Source: Mycobacteroides sp. CBMA 271
Lineage (GTDB): Bacteria; Actinomycetota; Actinomycetes; Mycobacteriales; Mycobacteriaceae
Reading direction: 5' to 3'
Length of the DNA: 64,000 bases
NCBI RefSeq assembly: GCF_009729205.1
Contig: NZ_VTHB01000002.1
Coordinates: 434,001-498,000, forward strand
Positions 53,012 to 62,858 of the stretch are shown here, one piece after another. Within the stretch, counting starts at the first letter, position 1, and each line of letters opens with the position of its first letter. The position numbers and the translations under genes are program-made. The notes beneath the pieces are model-generated. The model did not search any database. It had not been told where the DNA came from and saw only the letters and a list, made by a program, of their open reading frames with translations.

Positions 53012-54531
53012 CGTGTTCCTCCCCGGCCCGCCTGCGCACCGACCGGATTCGCTTGCGCCGAATCACCTTCGGCGTTGTCCTGGCTAACCGAGATCGTCAT
53101 CCCGCGAGCCACCGGGCCGAGCAGCAGCTGCTGCGCGGTGTTCGGATTGCCCCCCAGTGCCTTTCCGAGCTGGTCACGCTCGACCGCACTGCCCACGGGT
53201 CCAACGTTTCCGCCGAACGAGGCGGGCGCCACGCCTGCAGGCGCAGGATTGGGCGGCGGTCCAAATGGCGGCAGCACCGGATTGGCGGACCTGTCGACCT
53301 CCTGCGGGTTGGGACCTCCGCCGTGCAGCATGATGTCGGCCGCGGTCGGCGGGAAGATGGTTCCCGCCGGCGGCGCGATGTCCGGCGGCGGCTTGTAGCT
53401 GCCCGGCTGGAGCACCTCGGGGATGTCGATCCATTGGCGCGTCTCGGGCGCCGTGGTGCAGCTGGGCCCGGCGAGCTCGCCATAGCGCGGGCAGTCATCA
53501 CGCACATAGGTCCAGGCCGGCGTGAACGACAGGATCAGGTTCAGGCCGAGAACCTGGCGACCGGGATCCCAACCGTTGGCGAAAATCGAATCCGACAGCA
53601 CCTTGATACGCGAGGCGATCGGCTCGAACTTGTCCGAGTTCTGCGCGAGGACACCGACCACCGGGGTCAGATGTGTGCCGATGCCGATCATCTGGTCGAT
53701 GTGGTTGTCAATCGCGGTAGACGCGGTCCCAGTCGTGTGCAGACCCGCCGACAGCAGCCCGCGTACGTCGGACTCCTTCTGCGCGATGGTGCGCAACGGC
53801 ACCAGCGCGTTCTCCAGGTTGTCGAGCAGTCGCGGTGACGTGGTGCTCAGCGCCTCGGTCATCTTCTCCAGCGCCGCGATCGTCGAAGGATCATTGGGGC
53901 TGGCGGTGACCATCGCATTGAATTCGGTGAGGATGCGTTGCAGCCGGGCACCGGAGGTCAACAGCTTGTCGCCGCGTCCCTGGGTGGCCTGCCCCAGCAC
54001 GCCGATGATGCCGATAGGCGGGTCGCCGCGTTGCCGTTCGGTGGCGGCGAGCACCTCACGCAGCTTGTTGGTCGTGGTCTGGAAGAGCACGGTGGGCAGC
54101 TTGGTGTCTTCGGAGATCACCGCGCCGTTGCGCAGCGCGGCACTGTCACCGTTGTCGACCAGCTGTACCGAGGACACCGCGAACACGTTGCTCGGCACCA
54201 CGCGCGCGGTGACCGTGCTCGGAATTCCACTGGCGTGCTCCGACTTCAGGTCGATGTGCACGACGTTCGGCTTGCCGTCTTCGGCAGGAGTGACGGACGT
54301 GACGGCGCCGACAAGCATGCCGCGGAACTTCACGTCGGCCCGTTCGGGCAGGCCGTCGCCGACGTTCGTCAGTTGCGCCTCAACCTTGACGGTGTCCTCT
54401 AGGTAGCCCTTGGACTTGGCGAGCAACAACCCGGTCACCAAACCCAGGATGGCGAGCACCGAAACGCCCGCGATGAGCAGACCACGATCGGACCACCCAC
54501 GACCACTTGCCGAGAAGGAGCTGCTGCTCAC
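53008..54531 (-). CDS. mceA: MceA-type subunit, complete mce operon
   Basis: GTG at 54531 (VSSSSFSAS) starts right after the yrbEB stop and gives 507 residues; GTG 54537 and ATG 54558 are alternatives. Transmembrane helix at about 20-40, MCE core GDGLPERADVKFRGMLVGAVTSV, TVTARVVPSNVFAVSSVQLVDNG, a Pro-rich linker and the tail GPVGS.VERDQLG...LLLGPVARG. The copy at 25280 has the same plan and tail. Confidence 0.87.
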   Translation of the reverse strand: MSSSSFSASGRGWSDRGLLIAGVSVLAILGLVTGLLLAKSKGYLEDTVKVEAQLTNVGDGLPERADVKFRGMLVGAVTSVTPAEDGKPNVVHIDLKSEHASGIPSTVTARVVPSNVFAVSSVQLVDNGDSAALRNGAVISEDTKLPTVLFQTTTNKLREVLAATERQRGDPPIGIIGVLGQATQGRGDKLLTSGARLQRILTEFNAMVTASPNDPSTIAALEKMTEALSTTSPRLLDNLENALVPLRTIAQKESDVRGLLSAGLHTTGTASTAIDNHIDQMIGIGTHLTPVVGVLAQNSDKFEPIASRIKVLSDSIFANGWDPGRQVLGLNLILSFTPAWTYVRDDCPRYGELAGPSCTTAPETRQWIDIPEVLQPGSYKPPPDIAPPAGTIFPPTAADIMLHGGGPNPQEVDRSANPVLPPFGPPPNPAPAGVAPASFGGNVGPVGSAVERDQLGKALGGNPNTAQQLLLGPVARGMTISVSQDNAEGDSAQANPVGAQAGRGGTR

Positions 54532-54532
54532 G

Positions 54533-55393
54533 TCAACCACCGAACCTTGCGCCGGCATCGACTCCCCACAGCGCCATGGTGAGCAGCATATTCACGATGA
54601 TCACGACGGTGATGGCCGCGCGCATCGCGTGCCCGGCGGCCACACCCACGCCCTCGGGTCCACCGGAGGCGTTGAATCCGAAGTAGCACTGGATGGTCGA
54701 GGCGATCCAGACGAAGATGACGGCCTTGATCACCGAATAGACGATGTCGGTACCGGTCAACATCATCGTGAAGTAGTGGTTGTAGGCACCACCGATCGAG
54801 CCGCCGCTGGAGATCCCGACGAGCAGGCGGCAGGTGATGTAGCTGATCACCAGGCACAGCAGATACAGCGGAACGACGGCGATGGTGGAGGCCAGCAGTC
54901 GCGTGGTGACCAGGTACGGGATGGGCCGGATCGCCAGCGCGTCCAGTGCGTCGATTTCCTCGTTGATGCGCTGCGCGCCCAACTGTGCGGTGAAGCGGCA
55001 ACCGGCCTGCATCGCGAAGGCCAACGCCGCCATGACGGGCGCGAGCTCGCGGGTCGACACCAGGGAAGAGATAAAGCCGGTGGCCGGACCCAGGCCGATG
55101 ATGTTCAGGAGGTTGTAGGCCTCGATACCGATGAGGGCACCGATCGTGCCGCCCAGCACGGCCGCGACGCCGACAGTGCCGCCGCCGGTAACCAGCGATC
55201 CGTTACCCCAAGTGACATCGGCCAGCAGCCGGAAGAACTCCTTGGAGTAGTAACGCAAGGCATTCGGGATGGACGCGAGGGCTTCGACGAAGAACGCGAG
55301 CATGTGCCCGAGCCGCCGGATCGACTGAGCGATCGCATGCCCGAAATCGATGATGGGCTGAACGCCCTTGGGGCGATACGCAGAGATAGTCAT
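54533..55393 (-). CDS. yrbEB: YrbEB permease subunit of the complete mce operon
   Basis: ATG at 55393 (MTISAYRPKG), after GGGGGCGGG, gives 286 residues; the longer frame upstream is antisense-like to yrbEA. The MlaE/YrbE permease fold shows in FISSLVSTRELAPVMAALAFAMQAGC, EEIDALDALAIRPIPYLVTTRLLA (in parts) and five to six membrane helices. YrbEA/B form the ABC-type membrane core through which Mce-bound lipids pass. No such gene exists in the other cluster. Confidence 0.9.
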   Translation of the reverse strand: MTISAYRPKGVQPIIDFGHAIAQSIRRLGHMLAFFVEALASIPNALRYYSKEFFRLLADVTWGNGSLVTGGGTVGVAAVLGGTIGALIGIEAYNLLNIIGLGPATGFISSLVSTRELAPVMAALAFAMQAGCRFTAQLGAQRINEEIDALDALAIRPIPYLVTTRLLASTIAVVPLYLLCLVISYITCRLLVGISSGGSIGGAYNHYFTMMLTGTDIVYSVIKAVIFVWIASTIQCYFGFNASGGPEGVGVAAGHAMRAAITVVIIVNMLLTMALWGVDAGARFGG

Positions 55394-55404
55394 AGCCCGC
55401 CCCC

Positions 55405-56271
55405 TTATATCCCGTGCCGGGGGAAGACCATGACGTACACCTGGCTGACCAACACGTTCACCAGCATGAGAATCAGGATCGATTCGACGACGGCGGCGTT
55501 CACCGAGTTGGCCACACCTGCGGGACCGCCCTTGGTGGTCAGACCCTTGTCGCAGGCAACGACGGCGACGATGAGGCCGTACAGAATCGCCTTGAGGAGC
55601 GCCAAGATCAGATCGTCGACTCGCGTGAAGGAGGCGAAGGTGGCGACGAAGCTGCCGGGTGCTCCGTGCTGGAAATACACGTTGAACAGATAACTCGCCA
55701 GGAAGCCGACGAAGCAGGTAGTACCCGTCAGCCCGACACCCACCAGGACCGCCGCGGCGACGCGGGGCACGACGAGGCGGCGAATCACCGACACACCCAT
55801 CACTTCCATAGCGTCGATCTCTTCTCGCATGGTTCGCGATCCCAGGTCTGCGGTGATGGCCGAGCCGACCGCGGAGGCCATCAGCACCGCGGCCACCAAC
55901 GAGGCGCCCTGGCGCACGATCGCGACACCGCTGGCCGCACCGGCCAGCGAGGCCGCACCGACCTGGCCTGCCAGCAACGCGAACTGGATGGAGAGGGTGA
56001 CACCGATGGGGATGGCAACGAGCAGCGTCGGCACCACCGCGCTGCCGGCCATGAACGCACCCTGGTGGATGAATTCCTTCCACGGGAAGACGCGGTGAAC
56101 GATGTCGGAGAACATGTACTGCATCGACCGAACGCCGAGCACGACCTGGCTGCCCGCGGTCTCCACGGCCTGCACCGGATGCTTGCGTACGTACTCCTTG
56201 AACGCGCCCGAAACCGCGTCGCGAGAAGGTGTGGCGGGCCGCGCCGGGCTGGTCCCCTCAAAAGTGGTCAT
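55405..56271 (-). CDS. yrbEA: YrbEA permease subunit, first gene of the complete mce operon
   Basis: ATG at 56271 (MTTFEGTSPARP) gives 288 residues with the MlaE-fold blocks GVTLSIQFALLAGQVGAASL, REEIDAMEVMGVSVIRRLVVPRV (in parts) and TTKGGPAGVANSVNAAVVES. It is separated from yrbEB by 11 bp. The 427-bp upstream gap contains the operon promoter and a 22-bp inverted repeat. No FadD gene precedes it, unlike mce1. Confidence 0.9.
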   Translation of the reverse strand: MTTFEGTSPARPATPSRDAVSGAFKEYVRKHPVQAVETAGSQVVLGVRSMQYMFSDIVHRVFPWKEFIHQGAFMAGSAVVPTLLVAIPIGVTLSIQFALLAGQVGAASLAGAASGVAIVRQGASLVAAVLMASAVGSAITADLGSRTMREEIDAMEVMGVSVIRRLVVPRVAAAVLVGVGLTGTTCFVGFLASYLFNVYFQHGAPGSFVATFASFTRVDDLILALLKAILYGLIVAVVACDKGLTTKGGPAGVANSVNAAVVESILILMLVNVLVSQVYVMVFPRHGI

Positions 56272-56628
56272 CGTGTGCTCGCGATCGACAGCACCGAATA
56301 CCCAAGGGCAACACGTCCGCGTGCTGGCTGACCCACGTGATGCCCTCTCATCCAAACCTCTCGGGCCCACCATCTTCGCTGGTCACAGAGAATCGAAGAG
56401 TCCGAACTGAGCAGTAACATAACACCTGACTGACGTGATCTACACATCGTCGTAGATCCAGTGAGATTTTCGCCACCCCGTCAAGTTTTGTGTCCAAATC
56501 GTTGACAGCGGGCGACAAACCGGCAGGTCGCGATTCTATTGGGCCAGACCGAAAATGACCACAGGAGCCTTGCTGTCCTTCGCCCTTCCCGCGCAGTGCG
56601 CGAAATGCGCTGTAGCGCCGCCCCTCCG
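56272..56628. promoter_or_regulatory. Upstream region of the complete mce operon
   Basis: No gene is visible in these 357 bp. GATCTAC-N8-GTAGATC at 56437-56458 is a perfect 7-bp inverted repeat and the likeliest operator of the yrbEA-mce operon; a TATGTT -10-like hexamer lies just downstream of it on the minus strand. The rest is unremarkable. Confidence 0.45.
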
Positions 56629-56690
56629 CGCCGAGAGTGAAGCCATTGCGGGATTTTGGCGGATTTTCCTCATTAGCTTCACTCTCGGCG
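56629..56690. terminator. Hairpin after the HtdZ-like gene
   Basis: Arms 56629-56643 and 56676-56690 form a perfect 15-bp stem around a 32-nt loop, 8 bp past the stop of the leftward dehydratase gene. It should shield the mce promoter region from read-through. Confidence 0.65.
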
Positions 56691-56698
56691 AGGCGAGG

Positions 56699-57157
56699 CT
56701 ATGCGATGTAGCGCGAAATCGATTCGGCCACACAGGCCGGCTTGTCAGAACCTTCGATCTCCACCGTCGTCACGATGGTCACGTCTACGGCACCGGGCTT
56801 CTGCTCGACATTGGTCACCTCGGCGCAGGCCCGCAGCCTCGATCCCACCCGCACCGGATTGATGAATCGAACCTTGTTGTAGCCGTAATTGATTCCCATG
56901 GCGATGTTGTCGACGCGAATGAGCTGCAATTGAAACTGCGGCAACAAGGCCAGCGTGAGCAGCCCGTGGGCGATGGTGCCACCGAACGGGCCATCCGCGG
57001 CACGCTCGGGATCCACATGAATCCACTGGTGATCGCCGGTGGCATCGGCGAAAGTGTTGACGCGCTCCTGATCCACCAGCAGCCAATCGGTGGTCCCGAG
57101 ATCTCCGGCGGCGACCTCGTCAATCCCGTTGAAGATCTTGCCTGTTTGGCCCATCAC
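56699..57157 (-). CDS. MaoC-like (R)-specific enoyl-CoA hydratase (HtdZ/Rv0130-like)
   Basis: A 152-residue single hotdog dehydratase with VNTFADATGDHQWIHVDPERA and GPFGGTIAHGLLTLALLP, the (R)-hydratase signature with catalytic Asp and His, and CVAESISRYIA at the end. It strongly resembles M. tuberculosis Rv0130. GTG at 57157 overlaps the reductase stop. It probably hydrates 2-enoyl-CoA and works with the adjoining SDR and reductase genes. Confidence 0.88.
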   Translation of the reverse strand: MMGQTGKIFNGIDEVAAGDLGTTDWLLVDQERVNTFADATGDHQWIHVDPERAADGPFGGTIAHGLLTLALLPQFQLQLIRVDNIAMGINYGYNKVRFINPVRVGSRLRACAEVTNVEQKPGAVDVTIVTTVEIEGSDKPACVAESISRYIA

Positions 57158-58119
57158 GGAACCAAAACCATCTTCCCGAATACCTTGCCGTCGGCGAAGT
57201 CCTGCAGCGCCTGCCGACCTTCCGACAGCGGAACCCGCACGCTCACCGGAGGCCTCATACCCTCGGCGACAAGCTTCTCCAGTCCTGCCTGGGTCTCGTA
57301 TAGGTAGTCCGAATGCGTACGCAGAAACTCGCCCCAGGCCACACCGACAACCGAGGCATTGCGCAGCAGCAGGCGATTCACCTTGACGGTCGGTATTGCG
57401 CCCGCGGCGAATCCCACCACCAGCAACCGTCCTTCGGAGGCCAGCGTGCGCACCGCATCGTCGAAGGCGGGCCCGCCAATGGGGTCGACCACCATGTCGA
57501 CTCCGACGCCACCGGTCGCCTCACGCACCGCCTGGGCCCAGCCCTCCCGCAGCGGCAGCACGACGTCGGCACCCACGCTGGTGACGAATTCGGTTGCGGC
57601 CGTCCGGTTGACCACGGCGATCACCCTGGCGCCCATGCCCTTGGCAATCTGGATCGCGGCGGTACCGATACCGCCCGCCGCACCCAGTACCAACACCGTC
57701 TCCCCCGGCTGCAGCTTTCCGCGGCGGGCGTACGCGAAGTACATGGTGTGGTAGTTCGCGATCAGCGCAACGGCCTCGGCATCGTCCAGCTGCGGTGGGG
57801 TGGGCAAGACGTTGGAGGGAGCCACTGCCACGCGTTCGGCATATCCGCCAATGAAATTGAAAGCCATCACCCGGTCGCCGGGGTTGATCCCGGAGCCCGC
57901 CGGTGCCGATCGCACCACGCCGGCAGTCTCGATTCCCGGGACGAAGGGCGGCTCCATTTTCAGCTGGTATTCGCCCTTGGTCATCAGATAGTCGGGGAAG
58001 CAGACTCCCGCGGCCTTGACGTCGACGATGACGACATTAGGGCCGGCTCCCGGTGTTTCAACATCGGTGTAGACCAGACCTTCGGGGCCCGAGAGCGACT
58101 GCGCCTGAATCGCTTTCAT
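57154..58119 (-). CDS. Zinc-free medium-chain reductase, quinone oxidoreductase type (Rv0149-like)
   Basis: A 321-residue NADPH:quinone reductase-like MDR without structural zinc cysteines. Nucleotide motif VLGAAGGIGTAAIQIA, preceded by AVALIANYHTMYFAYARRG. It is coupled by 4-bp overlaps to the SDR before it and the dehydratase after it, forming a compact operon. Possible enoyl-CoA reductase; substrate unknown. Synteny with Rv0149. Confidence 0.86.
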   Translation of the reverse strand: MKAIQAQSLSGPEGLVYTDVETPGAGPNVVIVDVKAAGVCFPDYLMTKGEYQLKMEPPFVPGIETAGVVRSAPAGSGINPGDRVMAFNFIGGYAERVAVAPSNVLPTPPQLDDAEAVALIANYHTMYFAYARRGKLQPGETVLVLGAAGGIGTAAIQIAKGMGARVIAVVNRTAATEFVTSVGADVVLPLREGWAQAVREATGGVGVDMVVDPIGGPAFDDAVRTLASEGRLLVVGFAAGAIPTVKVNRLLLRNASVVGVAWGEFLRTHSDYLYETQAGLEKLVAEGMRPPVSVRVPLSEGRQALQDFADGKVFGKMVLVP

Positions 58120-58982
58120 GCGAGCGACGGCGGGCCGGCCTTGGCGGCATCCGCTAGGTCAGCAATTACCGGCCACGCATGTGCGATGTCGTCCACGCTC
58201 GGCGGGCGCTCGAAAGTAACTCCGGCGTTCTCAAACAGCGCGACCCGCTGCACCTTTCCGCCACCCACCACGAAAACCGACCCATTGTCGGTGCTTTCCT
58301 CGGTGCACAGGTATCCGACGACCGGGGCCACGAACGACGGCGGCAGTTTGTCCAACACCGCCTCCGGGGCGATGTCGACGGTCATGCGGGTTGCCGCGAT
58401 CGGCGCGATCGCGTTGGAGTGGATGTTGTACTTCGCACCCTCGAGGGCCAGGGTGTTGATGAGGCCGACCAGGCCGAGCTTGGCCGCACTGTAATTGGCC
58501 TGCCCGAAGTTGCCGAACAGTCCGCTGGTCGAGGTGGCGACCACGATCCGTCCGTAGCCCTGCTCACGGAAATGCGGCCACGCGGCGCGGGTGATGTTGT
58601 ATCCGCCGTACAGGTGAACCTGTTGCACCGCATGCCAACTGTCGTAGGTCATCTTGTGGAACGTGCCGTCCCGCAGGATGCCGGCGTTGCTCACCACGCC
58701 GTGGATGGCACCGAACTCGTCCAGCGCGGTCTTGACGATGTTGGCGGCGCCCTCTTCGGTCGCCACGCTGTCGTAGTTGGCCACGGCGCGACCACCGGCC
58801 GCCTTGATCTCGTCAACCACACCGTCGGCCATCACCGAACCGGCCCCGGATCCGTCACGGGCACCGCCCAAATCGTTGACGACGACCTGCGCGCCCTCTC
58901 CGGCGAGGGTGAGCGCGTATTCGCGGCCCAATCCCCCACCGGCTCCGGTCACGACGATTACCCGGTCTTGCACTCCCGGCAT
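58116..58982 (-). CDS. Short-chain dehydrogenase, HSD17B4-type (Rv0148-like)
   Basis: A 288-residue SDR with cofactor motif TGAGGGLG (12-19), NAG at 99-101 and catalytic Tyr164/Lys168 in YSAAK. VVVNDLGG and the long insert are typical of the multifunctional-enzyme type 2 (3-hydroxyacyl-CoA dehydrogenase) branch. With the hotdog dehydratase it could perform consecutive (R)-specific beta-oxidation steps. ATG at 58982; first gene of the three-gene run. Confidence 0.88.
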   Translation of the reverse strand: MPGVQDRVIVVTGAGGGLGREYALTLAGEGAQVVVNDLGGARDGSGAGSVMADGVVDEIKAAGGRAVANYDSVATEEGAANIVKTALDEFGAIHGVVSNAGILRDGTFHKMTYDSWHAVQQVHLYGGYNITRAAWPHFREQGYGRIVVATSTSGLFGNFGQANYSAAKLGLVGLINTLALEGAKYNIHSNAIAPIAATRMTVDIAPEAVLDKLPPSFVAPVVGYLCTEESTDNGSVFVVGGGKVQRVALFENAGVTFERPPSVDDIAHAWPVIADLADAAKAGPPSLA

Positions 58983-59048
58983 GCAGAACTCCTATTCACT
59001 TGACACTTCATTGGGTTGTTGAATAGCACAGCGAATCGAACCTCTTTG

Positions 59049-60467
59049 CTACATAAGCTTTTTCATCAGCTTTAGGTTCTTATCGAGGTATGGCGGATAT
59101 GGCAGCTTGATGTCCATCTTGGTGCTCTTGTACAGGGTCGACTTGAGGTGGCTGAACTCATCAAAGCCGGCCTTGCCGTGGTAGGCACCCATACCGCTGG
59201 CACCAACGCCACCGAAGGGCAGCTTCGGGATGACCGCGTGGTACAGCAGGTGGTTGATCACCGTGCCACCGGCCGGCACCTCGTCGATGTATCGGTTACC
59301 CACCCGCTTCGACTCGGTAAATGCGTAGGCCGCCAAGGGCTTTGGGCGTGAGTTGATGAATCCGATGGCGTCATCCAGCGAGTCGGCCGTCAGCACCGGC
59401 AGGATCGGCCCGAAGATCTCGTTCTCCATGAGCGGCTCGTCCGCACTCGGGTCGACCACGATCGTCGGCTCGATGGTGAGCTCAGACGCATCGGAGCCAC
59501 CGCCGGTGACGACGGCTCCTTCTGTCGCGGCCAGGTACCCCACCAAGCGATCGAACTGACGCTGGTTAACCACCCGAAGTCCCTTGGATTCCTTGTCGGA
59601 CTGGAACTCCGCCCACGCGGCCGTGATCTTCTCGACCAGTTCGTCACGCACCTTCGGGTCGACAAGGACGTAGTCGGGGGCCAGGCAGACCTGACCCGAG
59701 TTGAGGCCCTTCATGTATCCGATACGGCGGGCGGCCACCTCGATGTTCGCGTCGGCGGCCACATAGACGGGCGACTTGCCACCCAGCTCCAGTGCGACCG
59801 GCGTCAGGTGCTGCGCGGCACCTTCCAGAATGCGCTTGCCGATCTCGGCGCCACCGGTAAAGAGCGCCTTGTCAAAGCCCTGGGCCAGCAGTTCCTGCGT
59901 GACCTCGCCGTCGCCCTCGACGACGGCCACCGCATGCGGGTCGAGGTACTGCGGAATGAGCTTGGCCATCAACGCCGACGAGGCAGGTGCGATCTCCGAC
60001 GGCTTGATGGCCACGGTGTTGCCCGCGGCCAGCGCACCGACCACCGGTCCAAGCGTCAGATACAGGGGAAAGTTCCATGCACCGATGACCAGCACGGTGC
60101 CGTACGGCTCGGGCACCGACCATGCCTTGGCGGGCAGTTGGGCGAGCGGAAGACCCCGCACCCGCCGGCGTCGCATCCACCGGCGAAGGTTCTTGCGCGC
60201 ATGGACGACCTCGACGACCGACCCAACCACATCGGCGATCCAGGCTTCGGCCGAGGATCGACCCAAGTCCTCGTGCAGTGCGGTGGCGATGACGGCTTCG
60301 TTCTCGGAGAAGAGTCGCTCCAAGCCGACGAGCTGCGCCTTGCGCCAGTGGTAGTCGCGGGTGCGACCGGTCGCGAACGTTTCCCGCAGGCCCCGGACGA
60401 TCTCCGGAATCCGCGAGGGTTCGGGCGCAGCGTGCTGGTCGGCGGGCGTAGAGATCTCGGTGGTCAT
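59049..60467 (-). CDS. Aldehyde dehydrogenase (Rv0147-like)
   Basis: ATG at 60467 follows GAGAGGAACGG and gives 472 residues. Catalytic Glu227 is in ALELGGKSP and Cys261 in GLNSGQVCLAPDY. The C-terminus is basic and hydrophobic (DKNLKLMKKLM), as in membrane-associated fatty aldehyde dehydrogenases of the class 3 group. It probably oxidises long-chain aldehydes. A CCAACTGGTTGG repeat lies about 110 bp upstream. Confidence 0.88.
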   Translation of the reverse strand: MTTEISTPADQHAAPEPSRIPEIVRGLRETFATGRTRDYHWRKAQLVGLERLFSENEAVIATALHEDLGRSSAEAWIADVVGSVVEVVHARKNLRRWMRRRRVRGLPLAQLPAKAWSVPEPYGTVLVIGAWNFPLYLTLGPVVGALAAGNTVAIKPSEIAPASSALMAKLIPQYLDPHAVAVVEGDGEVTQELLAQGFDKALFTGGAEIGKRILEGAAQHLTPVALELGGKSPVYVAADANIEVAARRIGYMKGLNSGQVCLAPDYVLVDPKVRDELVEKITAAWAEFQSDKESKGLRVVNQRQFDRLVGYLAATEGAVVTGGGSDASELTIEPTIVVDPSADEPLMENEIFGPILPVLTADSLDDAIGFINSRPKPLAAYAFTESKRVGNRYIDEVPAGGTVINHLLYHAVIPKLPFGGVGASGMGAYHGKAGFDEFSHLKSTLYKSTKMDIKLPYPPYLDKNLKLMKKLM

Positions 60468-60574
60468 ATCCGTTCCTCTCGATTGCAGGCTCATCATCGA
60501 GCGCATCTCCGCAGGTCACGCATATTCACACGGCCCAGCGATGGCAGCTAAGTGAGCTGTATCACCGATGGTAA

Positions 60575-60586
60575 CCAACTGGTTGG
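60575..60586. promoter_or_regulatory. CCAAC-TG-GTTGG repeat upstream of aldehyde dehydrogenase
   Basis: A 12-bp inverted repeat in the 156-bp gap before the aldehyde dehydrogenase. Eleven bases are identical to the motif upstream of the TetR gene at 31711, which is therefore a candidate regulator. Confidence 0.35.
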
Positions 60587-60623
60587 GGCGTGAGAACCCC
60601 AGCACCCCTGCCGCGAGTGAGCC

Positions 60624-62819
<2,196 letters not shown>

Positions 62820-62858
62820 GTGCTCGCCACGTACATGTCCACGGGGGGATCTCGATAA
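62820..62858 (+). CDS. Possible 12-residue leader peptide before the ketoacyl synthase
   Basis: GTG at 62820 follows GGAAAGGGG and encodes [12 protein letters not shown]; its TAA overlaps the synthase ATG as TAATG. This geometry allows translational coupling. It is too short to test for coding bias, so it may be chance. Confidence 0.3.
   Translation: MLATYMSTGGSR

Noticed and set aside
55394..56083. Long N-terminal extension of the YrbEB frame.
   Set aside because: It lies over yrbEA in another frame, is Arg/Gly-rich, and a good start with ribosome-binding site exists at 55393.
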